Below are positions 35,260-44,536 of a stretch of 64,000 nucleotides of DNA, piece by piece. The notes under the pieces were generated by a model. That model made no database searches. It worked only from the letters and a program-made list of their open reading frames with translations, and had not been told where the DNA came from. Position 1 is the first letter of the stretch. Each line of letters starts with the position of its first letter. Made by a program: the position numbers and the translations under genes. The stretch comes from Polynucleobacter sp. JS-JIR-5-A7 (lineage in GTDB: Bacteria; Pseudomonadota; Gammaproteobacteria; Burkholderiales; Burkholderiaceae): contig NZ_CP061308.1 of assembly GCF_018687935.1 (NCBI RefSeq), positions 614,048 to 678,047 of the forward strand, given 5' to 3'.

Positions 35260-35895
35260 TTAAGGCGCAAGGCGATTGATTTTCCAATTGCTGCCATCGC
35301 GCTTGTAATGAATGCGATCGTGCAGCCTAGAAGGACGCCCTTGCCAAAATTCAATCTCGGTTGGGTTTAGGCGATAACCACCCCAGTGCTCAGGGCGTGG
35401 AGGTTTATCACCAAATTCAGACTTGAAGCGTTTTTCAGCTTCTTCTAAAAACTCTCGGTTTGGAATAGCGGTGCTTTGGGGGGAAGCCCAGGCACCAATC
35501 CGAGATGCTGGAGGGCGAGAATGGAAATACTGATCACTTTCCTCTGGGCTAACGCGCTCGACAACTCCCTGAATGCGGACTTGGCGTTCTAACTCATGCC
35601 AATGAAAGAGGAGTGCGGCTTGAGGGCGTACAGCAAGCTCTTTACCCTTTTGGCTTTCATAATTAGTAAAAAAGGTAAAGCCATTTTCGTCGGCACCTTT
35701 TAGTAAGACAATACGGGCAGAGGGATTTCCGGCTTTATCGGCGGTAGCTAAGGTCATGGAATTGGGTTCAGGACACTCTGCTGTGATGGCCTGGTTAAAC
35801 CAAAGCTGAAACAGCGGCAAAGGATTGCGTGGAACCTCAGATTCTGAAAGCTGACCAAAGGTGTAGTTTTTACGGAGTTGAGCAATAGAGTCCAT
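35260..35895 (-). CDS. pdxH: Pyridoxamine 5'-phosphate oxidase
   Basis: FMN enzyme that oxidises pyridoxine or pyridoxamine phosphate to PLP. The 211 residues show the family pattern: RKNYTFGQL near the N-terminus, PNSMTLATADKAGNPSARIVLLKG, TFFTNYESQKGKEL, FHWHELERQVRIQGVVERV, SRIGAWASPQS and the C-terminal signature FWQGRPSRLHDRIHY. It is divergent from tcdA across only 22 bp, so the two promoters must overlap the opposite genes. Confidence 0.95.
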   Translation of the reverse strand: MDSIAQLRKNYTFGQLSESEVPRNPLPLFQLWFNQAITAECPEPNSMTLATADKAGNPSARIVLLKGADENGFTFFTNYESQKGKELAVRPQAALLFHWHELERQVRIQGVVERVSPEESDQYFHSRPPASRIGAWASPQSTAIPNREFLEEAEKRFKSEFGDKPPRPEHWGGYRLNPTEIEFWQGRPSRLHDRIHYKRDGSNWKINRLAP

Positions 35896-35917
35896 TTATT
35901 CAGTATAAAGAGAAGCT

Positions 35918-36685
35918 ATGGCAGAAGACAAGATTGAAAACGTGGATGAAGGTAGTGTTGAAGAGCGCCGCTTCGGAGGGGTTTCTAGACTCTATGGATC
36001 TGAGTTGCGTGTCCGCTTTCAGAATGCCACTGTTGTAGTAGCGGGCCTTGGTGGCGTGGGATCTTGGGCCGCAGAAGCGCTGGCACGAACTGGCATTGGC
36101 CATTTAGTACTGGTCGATTTTGATCATATTGCAGAGAGTAATACCAATCGTCAGTTACATGCATTCGATGGTCAGTATGGCAAGGCTAAAGTCGAAGCAA
36201 TGACCCAACGTATTTTGCAAATCAATCCTGAAATTCAACTAACTGCCTGTGATGAATTTTTAGAGCCAGAGAATCTCGACCGCATTATTCCTTTGAATGC
36301 TTATGTTTTGGATGCTACTGATTCAGTGCAAACCAAAATTGCACTCTCAGTTTGGGCTCGAAAAAATCAGCGCGCTTTAGTCATGTGTGGTGCAGCAGGC
36401 GGCAAAACTGATCCTACTTCGGTACGCTGTGATGATTTATCCCGCACTGAACAAGATGCTTTGCTAGCCAAAGTACGCCAAGGCTTACGGCAGGACCATG
36501 GTTTCTCTAGAAACCTAAAACACCAGATTGGTATTCGAGCCATCTACTCTCATGAACCTCGTGCTGGTGCTAGTACCGGCGGATTGGCTTGTTCTGGTTA
36601 CGGCTCAACTGTCATGGTTACGGCCGCTTGCGGTTTAGCTGCCGCTGCAGAGATCCTAAATCTGATCGGTCAACATCAAAATTAA
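35918..36685 (+). CDS. tcdA: tRNA threonylcarbamoyladenosine dehydratase (ThiF/E1 family)
   Basis: Cyclises threonylcarbamoyl-adenosine 37 in ANN-decoding tRNAs to ct6A. The 255 residues have the E1-type nucleotide-binding fold: GLGGVGSWAAEALARTGIG (residues ~45-63), DFDHIAESNTNRQLHA with the adenylation Arg, and LDATDSVQTKIALSVW. The C-terminal part (FGYKHGLPLDADCVFSTE-like region is absent) ends with YGSTVMVTAACGL as in TcdA/CsdL. The length fits TcdA rather than ThiF or MoeB. Confidence 0.88.
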   Translation: MAEDKIENVDEGSVEERRFGGVSRLYGSELRVRFQNATVVVAGLGGVGSWAAEALARTGIGHLVLVDFDHIAESNTNRQLHAFDGQYGKAKVEAMTQRILQINPEIQLTACDEFLEPENLDRIIPLNAYVLDATDSVQTKIALSVWARKNQRALVMCGAAGGKTDPTSVRCDDLSRTEQDALLAKVRQGLRQDHGFSRNLKHQIGIRAIYSHEPRAGASTGGLACSGYGSTVMVTAACGLAAAAEILNLIGQHQN

Positions 36686-36904
36686 TGGCATTGACCAGTT
36701 AGTTCAGAAAAATTCCTATAAATCCTTAAGGGGATTCCCTGTAGGAAATTACTGATTCTGTTGCAGTCATATCCAGCAAACGAATCTGATGCCTCATGAT
36801 TTAAAAGCAATTTATATTTGCTGAGTATTTACTTTTGATCATTTAGTCACTTTAGTTATTTTTATCCCCTAGTGCAGATGACAAGTCCTCCCTAGACTTT
36901 GCTT

Positions 36905-36923
36905 CGTTGGTAAACCGCCAACG
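36905..36923 (+). promoter_or_regulatory. Hairpin just before the permease ribosome site
   Basis: CGTTGG and CCAACG form a 6-bp stem with a 7-base loop, ending 8 nt before the AAAGGAGG ribosome site. No T-run follows, so it is not a terminator. It may stabilise the leader or bind a regulator. Confidence 0.4.
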
Positions 36924-36945
36924 ACAAATCGAAAGGAGGTCTCTT

Positions 36946-38328
36946 TTGCAGACTGAACAAACCGGCTTGAAACGCCACCTTAAAGTAAGGCACATTCGTT
37001 TAATGGCCTTGGGTTCAACGATTGGCGTTGGATTATTTCTGGGATCTGCGAGTGCAATACAAATCGCTGGACCCTCCATTCTCTTGGGATATCTACTTGC
37101 CGGAATCGTGGCATTCATCGTATTGCGCACTCTGGGTGAGATGGCGGTGCATGAACCTGTGGCAGGCTCTTTTGCTGCTTACGCCAATAACTATGTTGGA
37201 CCACTAGCGGGGTATATGGTGGGTTGGGGTTATTGGACCTACTGGATTGTGGTCGGAATCGCCGAGGTCACAGCAGTTGGGATCTATATGGGGATCTGGT
37301 TTCCAGAGATACCTCAATGGGTTTGGGCGTTATCGTCGATCGTCATGATGGGTCTGATCAATCTCATTGCCGTAAAAATATTTGGTGAGTTTGAGTTTTG
37401 GTTTGCGCTCATTAAGGTGGTAGCCATTGTGGCGATGATCACATTGGGTGGATCAGTCATTCTCTTTGGCTTTACGAATGATTGGCAGCCAATCGGCCTG
37501 AGTAATCTTTGGCAGCATGGTGGTTTCTTCCCTAATGGCATTAGCGGTATGCTGCTCTCTTTGCAAATGGTCTTATTTGCATACGTTGGCATCGAGATGA
37601 TTGGTCTTTCTGCTGGAGAGGCGGAGAATCCGAAGAAAACGATACCCATGGCGATTGACTCTTTAGCTTGGCGCATCCTCATTTTCTATATGGGTGCGAT
37701 CTTGGTTATCTTAGCGATCTTTCCATGGAATGAGGTAGGTCAGCAGGGCAGTCCATTTGTGGTGATGTTTGAGCGGATCGGCTTACGCGAGGCAGCCGGA
37801 TTGATCAACTTCGTAGTGATCACTGCGGCTCTCTCATCATGCAATGCTGGCATCTTCAGCGGTGGTCGCCTTTTGTATGCTTTGTCTTCAAACGGCTATG
37901 CCCCAGCGTCTTTTGCCAAGCTCTCAAAGTATGGTGTGCCGCATCGTGCGGTGATAGTAACTGTGGCAGTTTGTATGTCAGGCGTAGTACTGAACTACTT
38001 TGTGCCTGATAAGGCCTTCCAATACATCATGGCAGCGGTCACCTTTGTGGGCTTGATGGTATGGATTGCCATCTTGTTTACCCAAATGAAGTTCCGTCGC
38101 TCTTTAAGCAAAGCGCAAGTAGCTGAATTGGGTTACCGCGCACCTTGGTGGCCTTATTCCTCATGGTTTGCTCTGGCATTTATTTTCTTAGTAGTAGTGC
38201 TGATGGGCTTTCATGAAGATGCGCGCATGGCCTTGATATTAGGTCCATGTCTATTAGGGGTGTATCTCGCGATGTTTTACATCGTTGGCTTGCACCGTAA
38301 AACAAAAAATAGTCGTCAATTTAAATAA
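36946..38328 (+). CDS. Amino acid permease (APC superfamily, AAT type)
   Basis: 460 residues with 12 predicted membrane spans, opening with the cytoplasmic GLKRHLKVRHIRLMALGSTIGVGLF and LGYLLAGIVAFIVLRTLGEM typical of ProY/CycA/GabP-type proton symporters. The TTG at 36946 is chosen because a near-perfect AAAGGAGG lies six bases upstream; a longer frame to 36907 would start inside the leader hairpin. It is 12 bp upstream of alanine dehydrogenase, so alanine, glycine or a similar small amino acid is the likely cargo (inference). Confidence 0.9.
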   Translation: MQTEQTGLKRHLKVRHIRLMALGSTIGVGLFLGSASAIQIAGPSILLGYLLAGIVAFIVLRTLGEMAVHEPVAGSFAAYANNYVGPLAGYMVGWGYWTYWIVVGIAEVTAVGIYMGIWFPEIPQWVWALSSIVMMGLINLIAVKIFGEFEFWFALIKVVAIVAMITLGGSVILFGFTNDWQPIGLSNLWQHGGFFPNGISGMLLSLQMVLFAYVGIEMIGLSAGEAENPKKTIPMAIDSLAWRILIFYMGAILVILAIFPWNEVGQQGSPFVVMFERIGLREAAGLINFVVITAALSSCNAGIFSGGRLLYALSSNGYAPASFAKLSKYGVPHRAVIVTVAVCMSGVVLNYFVPDKAFQYIMAAVTFVGLMVWIAILFTQMKFRRSLSKAQVAELGYRAPWWPYSSWFALAFIFLVVVLMGFHEDARMALILGPCLLGVYLAMFYIVGLHRKTKNSRQFK

Positions 38329-38340
38329 CAGGAGATAACA

Positions 38341-39459
38341 ATGATTATTGGCGTTCCACAAGAAGTAAAAAATAATGAATTTAGGGTGGGCCTCACACCA
38401 GGTAATGTCAGTGGCTTATGTAAGCAAGGGCATTCGGTATTGATTCAAAGAGGTGCTGGGATGCAAATTGGTTTGAGTGATGAGTCCTATCGTATTGCAG
38501 GTGCTACTTTGATCAACAGTGCAGCAGAAGTATTTCAGAAGGCAGAGATGATTGTGAAGGTGAAAGAGCCCCAGCCACAAGAATGTGCCATGCTGCGTGA
38601 GGATCAAATTTTATTTACCTATTTACATCTCGCGCCAGATCCAGCCCAAACCAAAGCCTTATTAGCATCCGGCGCGACATGTATTGCTTATGAGACGGTT
38701 ACCGCCATGAATGGTGCTTTGCCTTTACTTGCTCCCATGAGTGAAGTAGCAGGACGAATGTCGATTCAGGCTGCAGCTTCCCATTTAGAAAAAACCCATG
38801 GTGGTTTGGGAGTATTGATGGCAGGTGTACCTGGTGTCTCGCCGGCTAAGATTGTGATTTTGGGTGGTGGAGTAGTCGGTCGCAATGCTTTACAAATGGC
38901 AGTAGGTATGGGCGCAGATGTCTGCATCTTCGATCGCGATATTGATCGCCTGCGTCAGATTGATATGTTCTATGGCAATCGCGTACGCACTTTTTATTCT
39001 GATAGTTTGTTAATTGAACAAGAAGTGTGTGAGGCTGATGTGGTGATTGGCGCCGTTCTTTTGCCAGGTGCTGCTGCACCTAAACTGGTGACACGAGAGA
39101 TGGTCAAGAAAATGAAAGCAGGTGCGGTGATTGTGGATGTTGCGATTGACCAGGGCGGTTGCTTTGAAACATCGAAACCGACCACTCATGCAGATCCGAC
39201 CTTCCTGGTGGATGGAGTACTGCATTACTGCGTAGCCAATATGCCAGGTGCAGTCGCAAGGACATCTACCTTTGCATTAACCAATGCAACCTATCCTTTT
39301 GTAGAGGCGTTAGCTAATCGTGGGGTGGTGAAGGCATTATCGATTGACCATCACCTACGCAATGGCTTGAGTGTTCATAAAGGTGTTTTGACTTCTCAGC
39401 CTGTCGCACAGGCTCAGGGTCTTGACTTTGCTCTTGCGGAGGAGCTCTTTGTAGTCTAG
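38341..39459 (+). CDS. ald: Alanine dehydrogenase
   Basis: NAD-dependent interconversion of L-alanine with pyruvate and ammonia. The 372 residues match the family: MIIGVPQEVKNNEFRVGLTP at the N-terminus, KVKEPQ with the substrate Lys, the AYETV segment, the NAD loop ILGGGVVGRNALQMAVGMGA and DVAIDQGGCFETSKPTTHADP. It forms an operon with the upstream permease (gap 12 bp). Together they suggest uptake and deamination of alanine as carbon and nitrogen source. Confidence 0.95.
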   Translation: MIIGVPQEVKNNEFRVGLTPGNVSGLCKQGHSVLIQRGAGMQIGLSDESYRIAGATLINSAAEVFQKAEMIVKVKEPQPQECAMLREDQILFTYLHLAPDPAQTKALLASGATCIAYETVTAMNGALPLLAPMSEVAGRMSIQAAASHLEKTHGGLGVLMAGVPGVSPAKIVILGGGVVGRNALQMAVGMGADVCIFDRDIDRLRQIDMFYGNRVRTFYSDSLLIEQEVCEADVVIGAVLLPGAAAPKLVTREMVKKMKAGAVIVDVAIDQGGCFETSKPTTHADPTFLVDGVLHYCVANMPGAVARTSTFALTNATYPFVEALANRGVVKALSIDHHLRNGLSVHKGVLTSQPVAQAQGLDFALAEELFVV

Positions 39460-39513
39460 TCACCTGAAGGATTTACACTGGCTAGATACTTACTCATTAA
39501 AGCCACAAGATCC

Positions 39514-40089
39514 ATGGATGTTTCAGCCTTAACCCTCTCCGCTGGTGTAGTTGCATTAGCGGAGATGGGTGACAAAACCCAATTACTTTCTTTAATGCTT
39601 GCTGCTCGCTACCCTAGGCAAGCACTAGCCATCATTGCAGGTATTTGTATTGCCACGATTGCAAACCATGCCTGTGCTGCCTTACTTGGACACTGGCTGA
39701 TGACTCTGGTTTCTCCAGATGTGATGCGTTGGATTTTGGGCGCCAGTTTTTTAGGGATTGGTTTATGGCTTTTGGTTCCCGATCATATTGATGATGCGGC
39801 AGATTCTAAAGTGGCCGATCGTGCGCTTCAGGTATTGATGCTGACGGTTGTCCTATTCTTCTTGGCTGAGATGGGAGATAAGACGCAAATTGCAACTATT
39901 GCTTTGGGTGCTCGATATGAGGATGTGGTTTCGGTAACGATCGGCACTACATTGGGGATGATGTTGGCTAATGCCCCAGCGGTATGGATTGGTCAGAAAT
40001 TTACCCAACGTATGCCAATCAAATGGGTGCATGCTGTTGCAGCAATCACGTTTATTGCTATTGGTGTGGCCACTCTGGCATGGAGTTAA
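39514..40089 (+). CDS. GDT1/TMEM165 (UPF0016) family cation transporter
   Basis: 191 residues made of two homologous halves of three membrane spans. Each half holds the family motif E-x-G-D-K-T: AEMGDKTQLLSLMLAARY near residue 16 and AEMGDKTQIATIALGARY near residue 117. Members export Mn2+ (MneA in Vibrio) or exchange Ca2+/Mn2+ for protons. A yybP-ykoY manganese riboswitch, often found with this family, is not visible in the 54-bp leader. Confidence 0.92.
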   Translation: MDVSALTLSAGVVALAEMGDKTQLLSLMLAARYPRQALAIIAGICIATIANHACAALLGHWLMTLVSPDVMRWILGASFLGIGLWLLVPDHIDDAADSKVADRALQVLMLTVVLFFLAEMGDKTQIATIALGARYEDVVSVTIGTTLGMMLANAPAVWIGQKFTQRMPIKWVHAVAAITFIAIGVATLAWS

Positions 40090-40132
40090 GCTAATCCTCT
40101 ACATTGGGGGCCTCTCGACTTAAAATAGTCAG

Positions 40133-42742
40133 ATGAAAACTGATCTGTCTCAGAGCTTTCGTCGGCTCGAATATCTTCCCCCCGTATATACCTTTGACCA
40201 AGTTGAGTTGGATATTGCTTTAGATCCCGCCCGCACGATCGTGAAAAGCAAAATCGAAGTATTACCAGGCAAAAGTTTTGAACCTGGCGTACCTTTAGTG
40301 TTGGTTGGTCAGGAGTTGGAGTTTGTGAGTTTGCGGATCAATGGCACAGCGCATCGCCATTTTGAACTCACCCCAGAAACTTTGAGCATTCATTCTTTGC
40401 CAAATGAAGGTAAAGATAAATTCATTGTTGAAATTATTTCAGTGTGTGTTCCCAATAAGAACACCAGCCTCATGGGACTATATGTTTCGAATGGGAACTT
40501 CTTTACGCAATGTGAAGCAGAAGGCTTTCGGAAGATTACTTATTTCTTAGATCGCCCTGATGTGATGGCGCGTTATCGTGTGACTCTGCGAGCGCGTGAA
40601 GCTGAATGCCCTGTACTCCTTTCAAATGGCAATTTATTAAAAGAAGAGAAGTTACCCAACGGTTGGCATAGCGCAAGCTGGGAAGATCCATTTCCAAAAC
40701 CCTCTTATTTATTTGCCTTAGTTGCTGGCAAGTTGGAGTGCATCGAAGAAACCATCACTACTAGCAGTGGTGCCAGAAAGTTATTACAGATCTGGGTTGA
40801 ACCGCATGATCTGAAGAAGACCCGTCATGCAATGGATTCATTGATTGCCTCGATTCATTGGGATGAAAAGCGCTTTGGTTTGGAGTTAGATCTTGAGCGT
40901 TTCATGATTGTTGCAGTAGGTGACTTCAATATGGGTGCGATGGAGAACAAGGGCTTGAATATCTTCAATACCAAGTTTGTTCTAGCTCAAGCTGAAACTG
41001 CAACAGACGCTGACTTTGCCAATATTGAAAGCGTTGTAGCCCATGAGTATTTTCATAACTGGACCGGTAATCGGGTGACCTGCCAAGACTGGTTTCAACT
41101 TTCCCTCAAAGAAGGCTTAACTGTCTTTAGAGATCAAGAGTTCTCGGCAGATCAAATGGGTACTGAGTCTGGTAGGGCGGTTAAACGTATCGAAGACGTG
41201 AGATTGCTACGTCAATTGCAATTTCCAGAGGATGCGGGTCCGATGGCTCATCCCATTCGCCCAGACGAGTATCAGGAGATTAATAACTTCTATACCGTTA
41301 CCGTATATGAAAAGGGTTCAGAGGTTGTCCGAATGTATCAGACCTTGCTGGGCAGAGAAGGTTTTCGCAAGGGTATGGATTTGTATTTCAAGCGCCATGA
41401 TGGACAGGCGGTCACTTGTGATGATTTCTTAGCGGCGATGGCTGATGCTAACGGCAAAGACCTCACTCAGTTCAGAAACTGGTATAGCCAAGCAGGTACG
41501 CCACGGGTGAAAGTGGCAGAGCACTATGATGCGGTCAATCATCAGTATCAACTCACTCTGACGCAAAGCTGTGCTCCAAGCCCTGGTCAGAATGAGAAAA
41601 AGCCATTTCATATTCCACTAAAGATCCGCTTGATTAATGCTGCCAATGATCAAACAGAGCAATTACTAGAGCTTACTGAACCAACTCAGTCGTGGACCTT
41701 TGACAATCTCACTGAGCGTCCCGTTCTATCTATTAATCGTAATTTCTCTGCGCCAATTAACATCGATTTTGAGCAAAGCGAGGTAGATCTCTTAACCTTA
41801 TTCTCTGGCGATGATGATCCTTTTAATCGCTGGGAGGCGGGTCAAAAACTAGCCATGCAAATGATTTTGAACAAGCGCTTGCCTGATGCTGGTCTGATTG
41901 ATGCTTACCGCAATCTATTGCTCGATCCCAATTTAGATCCTGCATTTAAAGAGCTTGCTTTGACCCTGCCTGCAGAGTCTTATTTATATGAACAGTGCGC
42001 TAGTGTAGATCCCCAAAAAATCTTTACTGCACGTCGTGCATTCCGAAGAGAAATTGCTAAGCAGTTGCAACTAGAGTGGGCTGCACTTTATCAGCAGAAC
42101 CAAACGCCTGGATCATTTAAGTCTGATGCTCTTGATTCAGGAAAGCGTGCGCTCAAAAATCTCGCTCTCACTATGTTGCTTGAGGCCGATCCAAAGATTT
42201 GGGCGCCAATGGCAGCAAATCAATATCAAATTGCTGACAATATGACTGATCGTTATGCCGCATTGGCGACATTAGTCATTCATGGTGCTACGCCTGCCAA
42301 TGATTGTTTGCATGATTTCTTTAGTCGCTTTGTAAACGATGCTCTGGTAATTGATAAGTGGTTTGCATTGCAATCGAGCCGTCCACCGGTTGATGGACTT
42401 GAGCAAACTCTTACTGATGTCAAACGTTTGCGTGAGCACCCAGCATTCAAGCTGAACAATCCAAATCGTGCACGTAGTGTGATTCATGCTTTTTGTGCCA
42501 ACAATCCAGCAAGCTTTCATCAAGCCGATGGCAGTGGCTACGCTTTTTGGGTTGAAAGTGTCTTAGCTCTAGATCCCATCAATCCACAAGTTGCTGCGCG
42601 CCTCGCTAGAGCATTGGATCGCTGGCGCTTGTTTGCAGAGCCTTATCAAGGCAAGATGAAGACTGCCTTAGAGCGGGTGGCTGCATGCCCAACCCTCTCG
42701 CCAGATGTGCGCGAGGTCATTGGTAAGGCTTTGGGGGACTGA
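40133..42742 (+). CDS. pepN: Aminopeptidase N (M1)
   Basis: Broad cytosolic zinc aminopeptidase of 869 residues, the E. coli PepN type. N-terminal beta domain followed by the exopeptidase motif GAMENKGLNIF, the zinc motif H304-E305-x2-H308 with third ligand E327 in LKEGLTVFRDQEF, and the catalytic Tyr region INNFYTVTVYEKGSEVVRM. The C-terminal alpha-solenoid domain is full length. Codirectional with the GDT1-family gene 43 bp upstream. Confidence 0.96.
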   Translation: MKTDLSQSFRRLEYLPPVYTFDQVELDIALDPARTIVKSKIEVLPGKSFEPGVPLVLVGQELEFVSLRINGTAHRHFELTPETLSIHSLPNEGKDKFIVEIISVCVPNKNTSLMGLYVSNGNFFTQCEAEGFRKITYFLDRPDVMARYRVTLRAREAECPVLLSNGNLLKEEKLPNGWHSASWEDPFPKPSYLFALVAGKLECIEETITTSSGARKLLQIWVEPHDLKKTRHAMDSLIASIHWDEKRFGLELDLERFMIVAVGDFNMGAMENKGLNIFNTKFVLAQAETATDADFANIESVVAHEYFHNWTGNRVTCQDWFQLSLKEGLTVFRDQEFSADQMGTESGRAVKRIEDVRLLRQLQFPEDAGPMAHPIRPDEYQEINNFYTVTVYEKGSEVVRMYQTLLGREGFRKGMDLYFKRHDGQAVTCDDFLAAMADANGKDLTQFRNWYSQAGTPRVKVAEHYDAVNHQYQLTLTQSCAPSPGQNEKKPFHIPLKIRLINAANDQTEQLLELTEPTQSWTFDNLTERPVLSINRNFSAPINIDFEQSEVDLLTLFSGDDDPFNRWEAGQKLAMQMILNKRLPDAGLIDAYRNLLLDPNLDPAFKELALTLPAESYLYEQCASVDPQKIFTARRAFRREIAKQLQLEWAALYQQNQTPGSFKSDALDSGKRALKNLALTMLLEADPKIWAPMAANQYQIADNMTDRYAALATLVIHGATPANDCLHDFFSRFVNDALVIDKWFALQSSRPPVDGLEQTLTDVKRLREHPAFKLNNPNRARSVIHAFCANNPASFHQADGSGYAFWVESVLALDPINPQVAARLARALDRWRLFAEPYQGKMKTALERVAACPTLSPDVREVIGKALGD

Positions 42743-42757
42743 TTTCTTATGACTTCG

Positions 42758-43141
42758 TTAGTGAAGTTGTTGGTTATAAGAAATACCAAGTTGGATCGCT
42801 AGTGACTCAAGGTGTTTATCAAGAGTCCAAATGAGTGCATTTTCTGATAGAAGAGTGGAGGCAAGCAGAGAGATGTCAATTGCACCGCATCCGGATTCAT
42901 GAAGTTTATGCGTTTCAATAAACTGTAATATTTCTTCGGTAGTGGCTACAGTAGCTTGCTGCAGTTTTTTTAAATAATCTAGAGTTCTAGAGCGTGGCGA
43001 CGGAGGAGATCCGCATGAAAGCTCAATCAAAATTAGAGGGTGGCATAGAATTCGATCATTTACTAACAAAGACGTAAATGATGGATTCAATTTTCTGAAG
43101 TGAGATACCCACACTGAGGTATCCGCTAAAACCATCGTCAT
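42758..43141 (-). CDS. vapC: VapC-type PIN-domain toxin (module 1)
   Basis: 127 residues of the PIN RNase fold. The acidic residues expected for Mg2+ binding are in place: LADTSVWVSHF (first Asp), LILIELSCG (Glu), the GCGAIDISLLAST segment (Asp) and IWTLDKHLES (C-terminal Asp). VapC toxins cleave tRNA or rRNA when their antitoxin is lost. The gene starts two bases after the stop of its antitoxin gene. Lies between pepN and the fbp gene. Confidence 0.88.
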   Translation of the reverse strand: MTMVLADTSVWVSHFRKLNPSFTSLLVNDRILCHPLILIELSCGSPPSPRSRTLDYLKKLQQATVATTEEILQFIETHKLHESGCGAIDISLLASTLLSENALIWTLDKHLESLAIQLGISYNQQLH

Positions 43142-43143
43142 GT

Positions 43144-43347
43144 TTATTGAGCACCATTGGATTTGCGCCGAGGAATGTTTTTCATTTGGGGCGCCTTACC
43201 CCCTAACGCAGCAAGTCGTTTAGCGATTTGTACCCGTACAAATACATTCATGGCTTCACGGAAAAGGTCTGCCTTATCCATGCCAGGATCAGCAAGATCT
43301 AGCCCGCTTTGATATAGGTCGTCATCAATGGTTACTGTAGTTCTCAT
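43144..43347 (-). CDS. vapB: VapB-type antitoxin (module 1)
   Basis: 67 residues from the ATG at 43347, giving the usual ribbon-helix-helix opening MRTTVTIDDDLYQ; a longer start at 43362 would put five extra residues inside the operator. The N-terminal RHH part should bind DNA and the basic, proline-containing C-terminus (PQMKNIPRRK) should wrap the toxin. Palindromes directly upstream fit autoregulation. Confidence 0.85.
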   Translation of the reverse strand: MRTTVTIDDDLYQSGLDLADPGMDKADLFREAMNVFVRVQIAKRLAALGGKAPQMKNIPRRKSNGAQ

Positions 43348-43356
43348 GATTATTCT

Positions 43357-43384
43357 CATCAAATTTGATGTAAAACAACATCAA
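43357..43384. promoter_or_regulatory. VapBC module 1 operator, three overlapping half-sites
   Basis: CATCAAATTTGATG (43357-43370) is a perfect palindrome, and its right half also pairs with ACATCAA at 43378-43384 (TTGATGT-N6-ACATCAA, 43365-43384). Three TTGATG-type half-sites next to the antitoxin start suit cooperative RHH-antitoxin binding. An additional ATCAT-N5-ATGAT lies just beyond. Confidence 0.6.
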
Positions 43385-43523
43385 TTTAGTCATCATATAC
43401 GATGATTTTAGTCTTGAAAAGAGGAAAATTAGATCGAAAGCAAATAAGAACCTTCTTTTAGGTAAAACTTTCATTACAGGGCAAAATAGACCCTAATCTC
43501 AATAGCACCTTGGAGAAATCGCT

Positions 43524-44522
43524 TTGTCTTCCAGTACCCATACAAATTTCAAGCAATATCTAGCAACAACTAAATCTCAGGGCGTAGCAATTCCCGTTGG
43601 ACTACAAGATTTGCTGGTTGCTGTTGTTAATACTTGTTCTACCTTAAGTCATGAAGTCGCTCAAGGAGCTTTAATTGGTTTATTAGGATCCGCAGGCACT
43701 GGTAATGTGCAAGGTGAAGTTCAGCAAAAGCTAGACATCATTGCCAACGATTTATTAATTGAGGGCGTTAAAGCTTGTAAGTCACTTGCTGGGCTGGCGT
43801 CTGAAGAAATGGAATTACCAGTGCCAGTGCAAGGTACCGGCGACTATCTTTTATTGTTTGATCCATTAGATGGCTCTTCCAACATCGATGTGAATGTGTC
43901 TATCGGCACGATCTTTTCAATTCTTAAAAAGCAAGATCCACAAGCGCCATTACAAACTACTGACTTTCTATTATCGGGTCGTCACCAAGTAGCGGCGGGT
44001 TATGTGGTGTATGGCCCTCAAACAACGATGGCTTTAACTTTGGGTGATGGCGTAGTGATGTTTACCTTAAATAAAGTGACCGGTGAGTTCTTGTTGATTA
44101 AAGATGCTGTCACGATTTCGCACTCTACTAAAGAATTTGCTATCAATATGTCTAATATGCGCCATTGGGCTGACCCAGTGCGCCGCTATGTAGAAGAGTG
44201 TTTAGCTGGTGTAGGTGGTGCGCGTGAAAAAGATTTTAATATGCGCTGGATTGCATCGATGGTGGCTGATGTGCATCGTGTTTTATCCCGTGGCGGTGTT
44301 TTTATGTACCCTTGGGATCAACGTGAGCCCCATAAACCTGGAAAATTGCGCTTAATGTATGAAGCTAATCCAATGAGCTTCTTGGTTGAACAAGCAGGTG
44401 GTGCGTCTACAAATGGTAAAGATCTGATTATGGATTTACAACCTACTGATTTGCATGAGCGTGTCTCCGTCATGCTGGGGTCTAAAGAAGAGATTGATCG
44501 CTTACAGCATTACCATGCATAA
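43524..44522 (+). CDS. fbp: Fructose-1,6-bisphosphatase, class I
   Basis: Gluconeogenic enzyme that hydrolyses fructose-1,6-bisphosphate. The 332 residues have the metal-binding segment LLLFDPLDGSSNIDVNVSIGTIFSI, GYVVYGPQTTMALT, and the substrate-site region GGVFMYPWDQREPHKPGKLRLMYEANPMSFL. The start is TTG at 43524, with GGAG ten bases upstream and no better ATG. It sits between two toxin-antitoxin modules transcribed the other way. Confidence 0.95.
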   Translation: MSSSTHTNFKQYLATTKSQGVAIPVGLQDLLVAVVNTCSTLSHEVAQGALIGLLGSAGTGNVQGEVQQKLDIIANDLLIEGVKACKSLAGLASEEMELPVPVQGTGDYLLLFDPLDGSSNIDVNVSIGTIFSILKKQDPQAPLQTTDFLLSGRHQVAAGYVVYGPQTTMALTLGDGVVMFTLNKVTGEFLLIKDAVTISHSTKEFAINMSNMRHWADPVRRYVEECLAGVGGAREKDFNMRWIASMVADVHRVLSRGGVFMYPWDQREPHKPGKLRLMYEANPMSFLVEQAGGASTNGKDLIMDLQPTDLHERVSVMLGSKEEIDRLQHYHA

Positions 44523-44536
44523 AGTGAATTAAAAAA

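Noticed and set aside
39460..39513. yybP-ykoY manganese riboswitch ahead of the GDT1-family gene
   Set aside because: The gap is only 54 bp and lacks the conserved riboswitch core.
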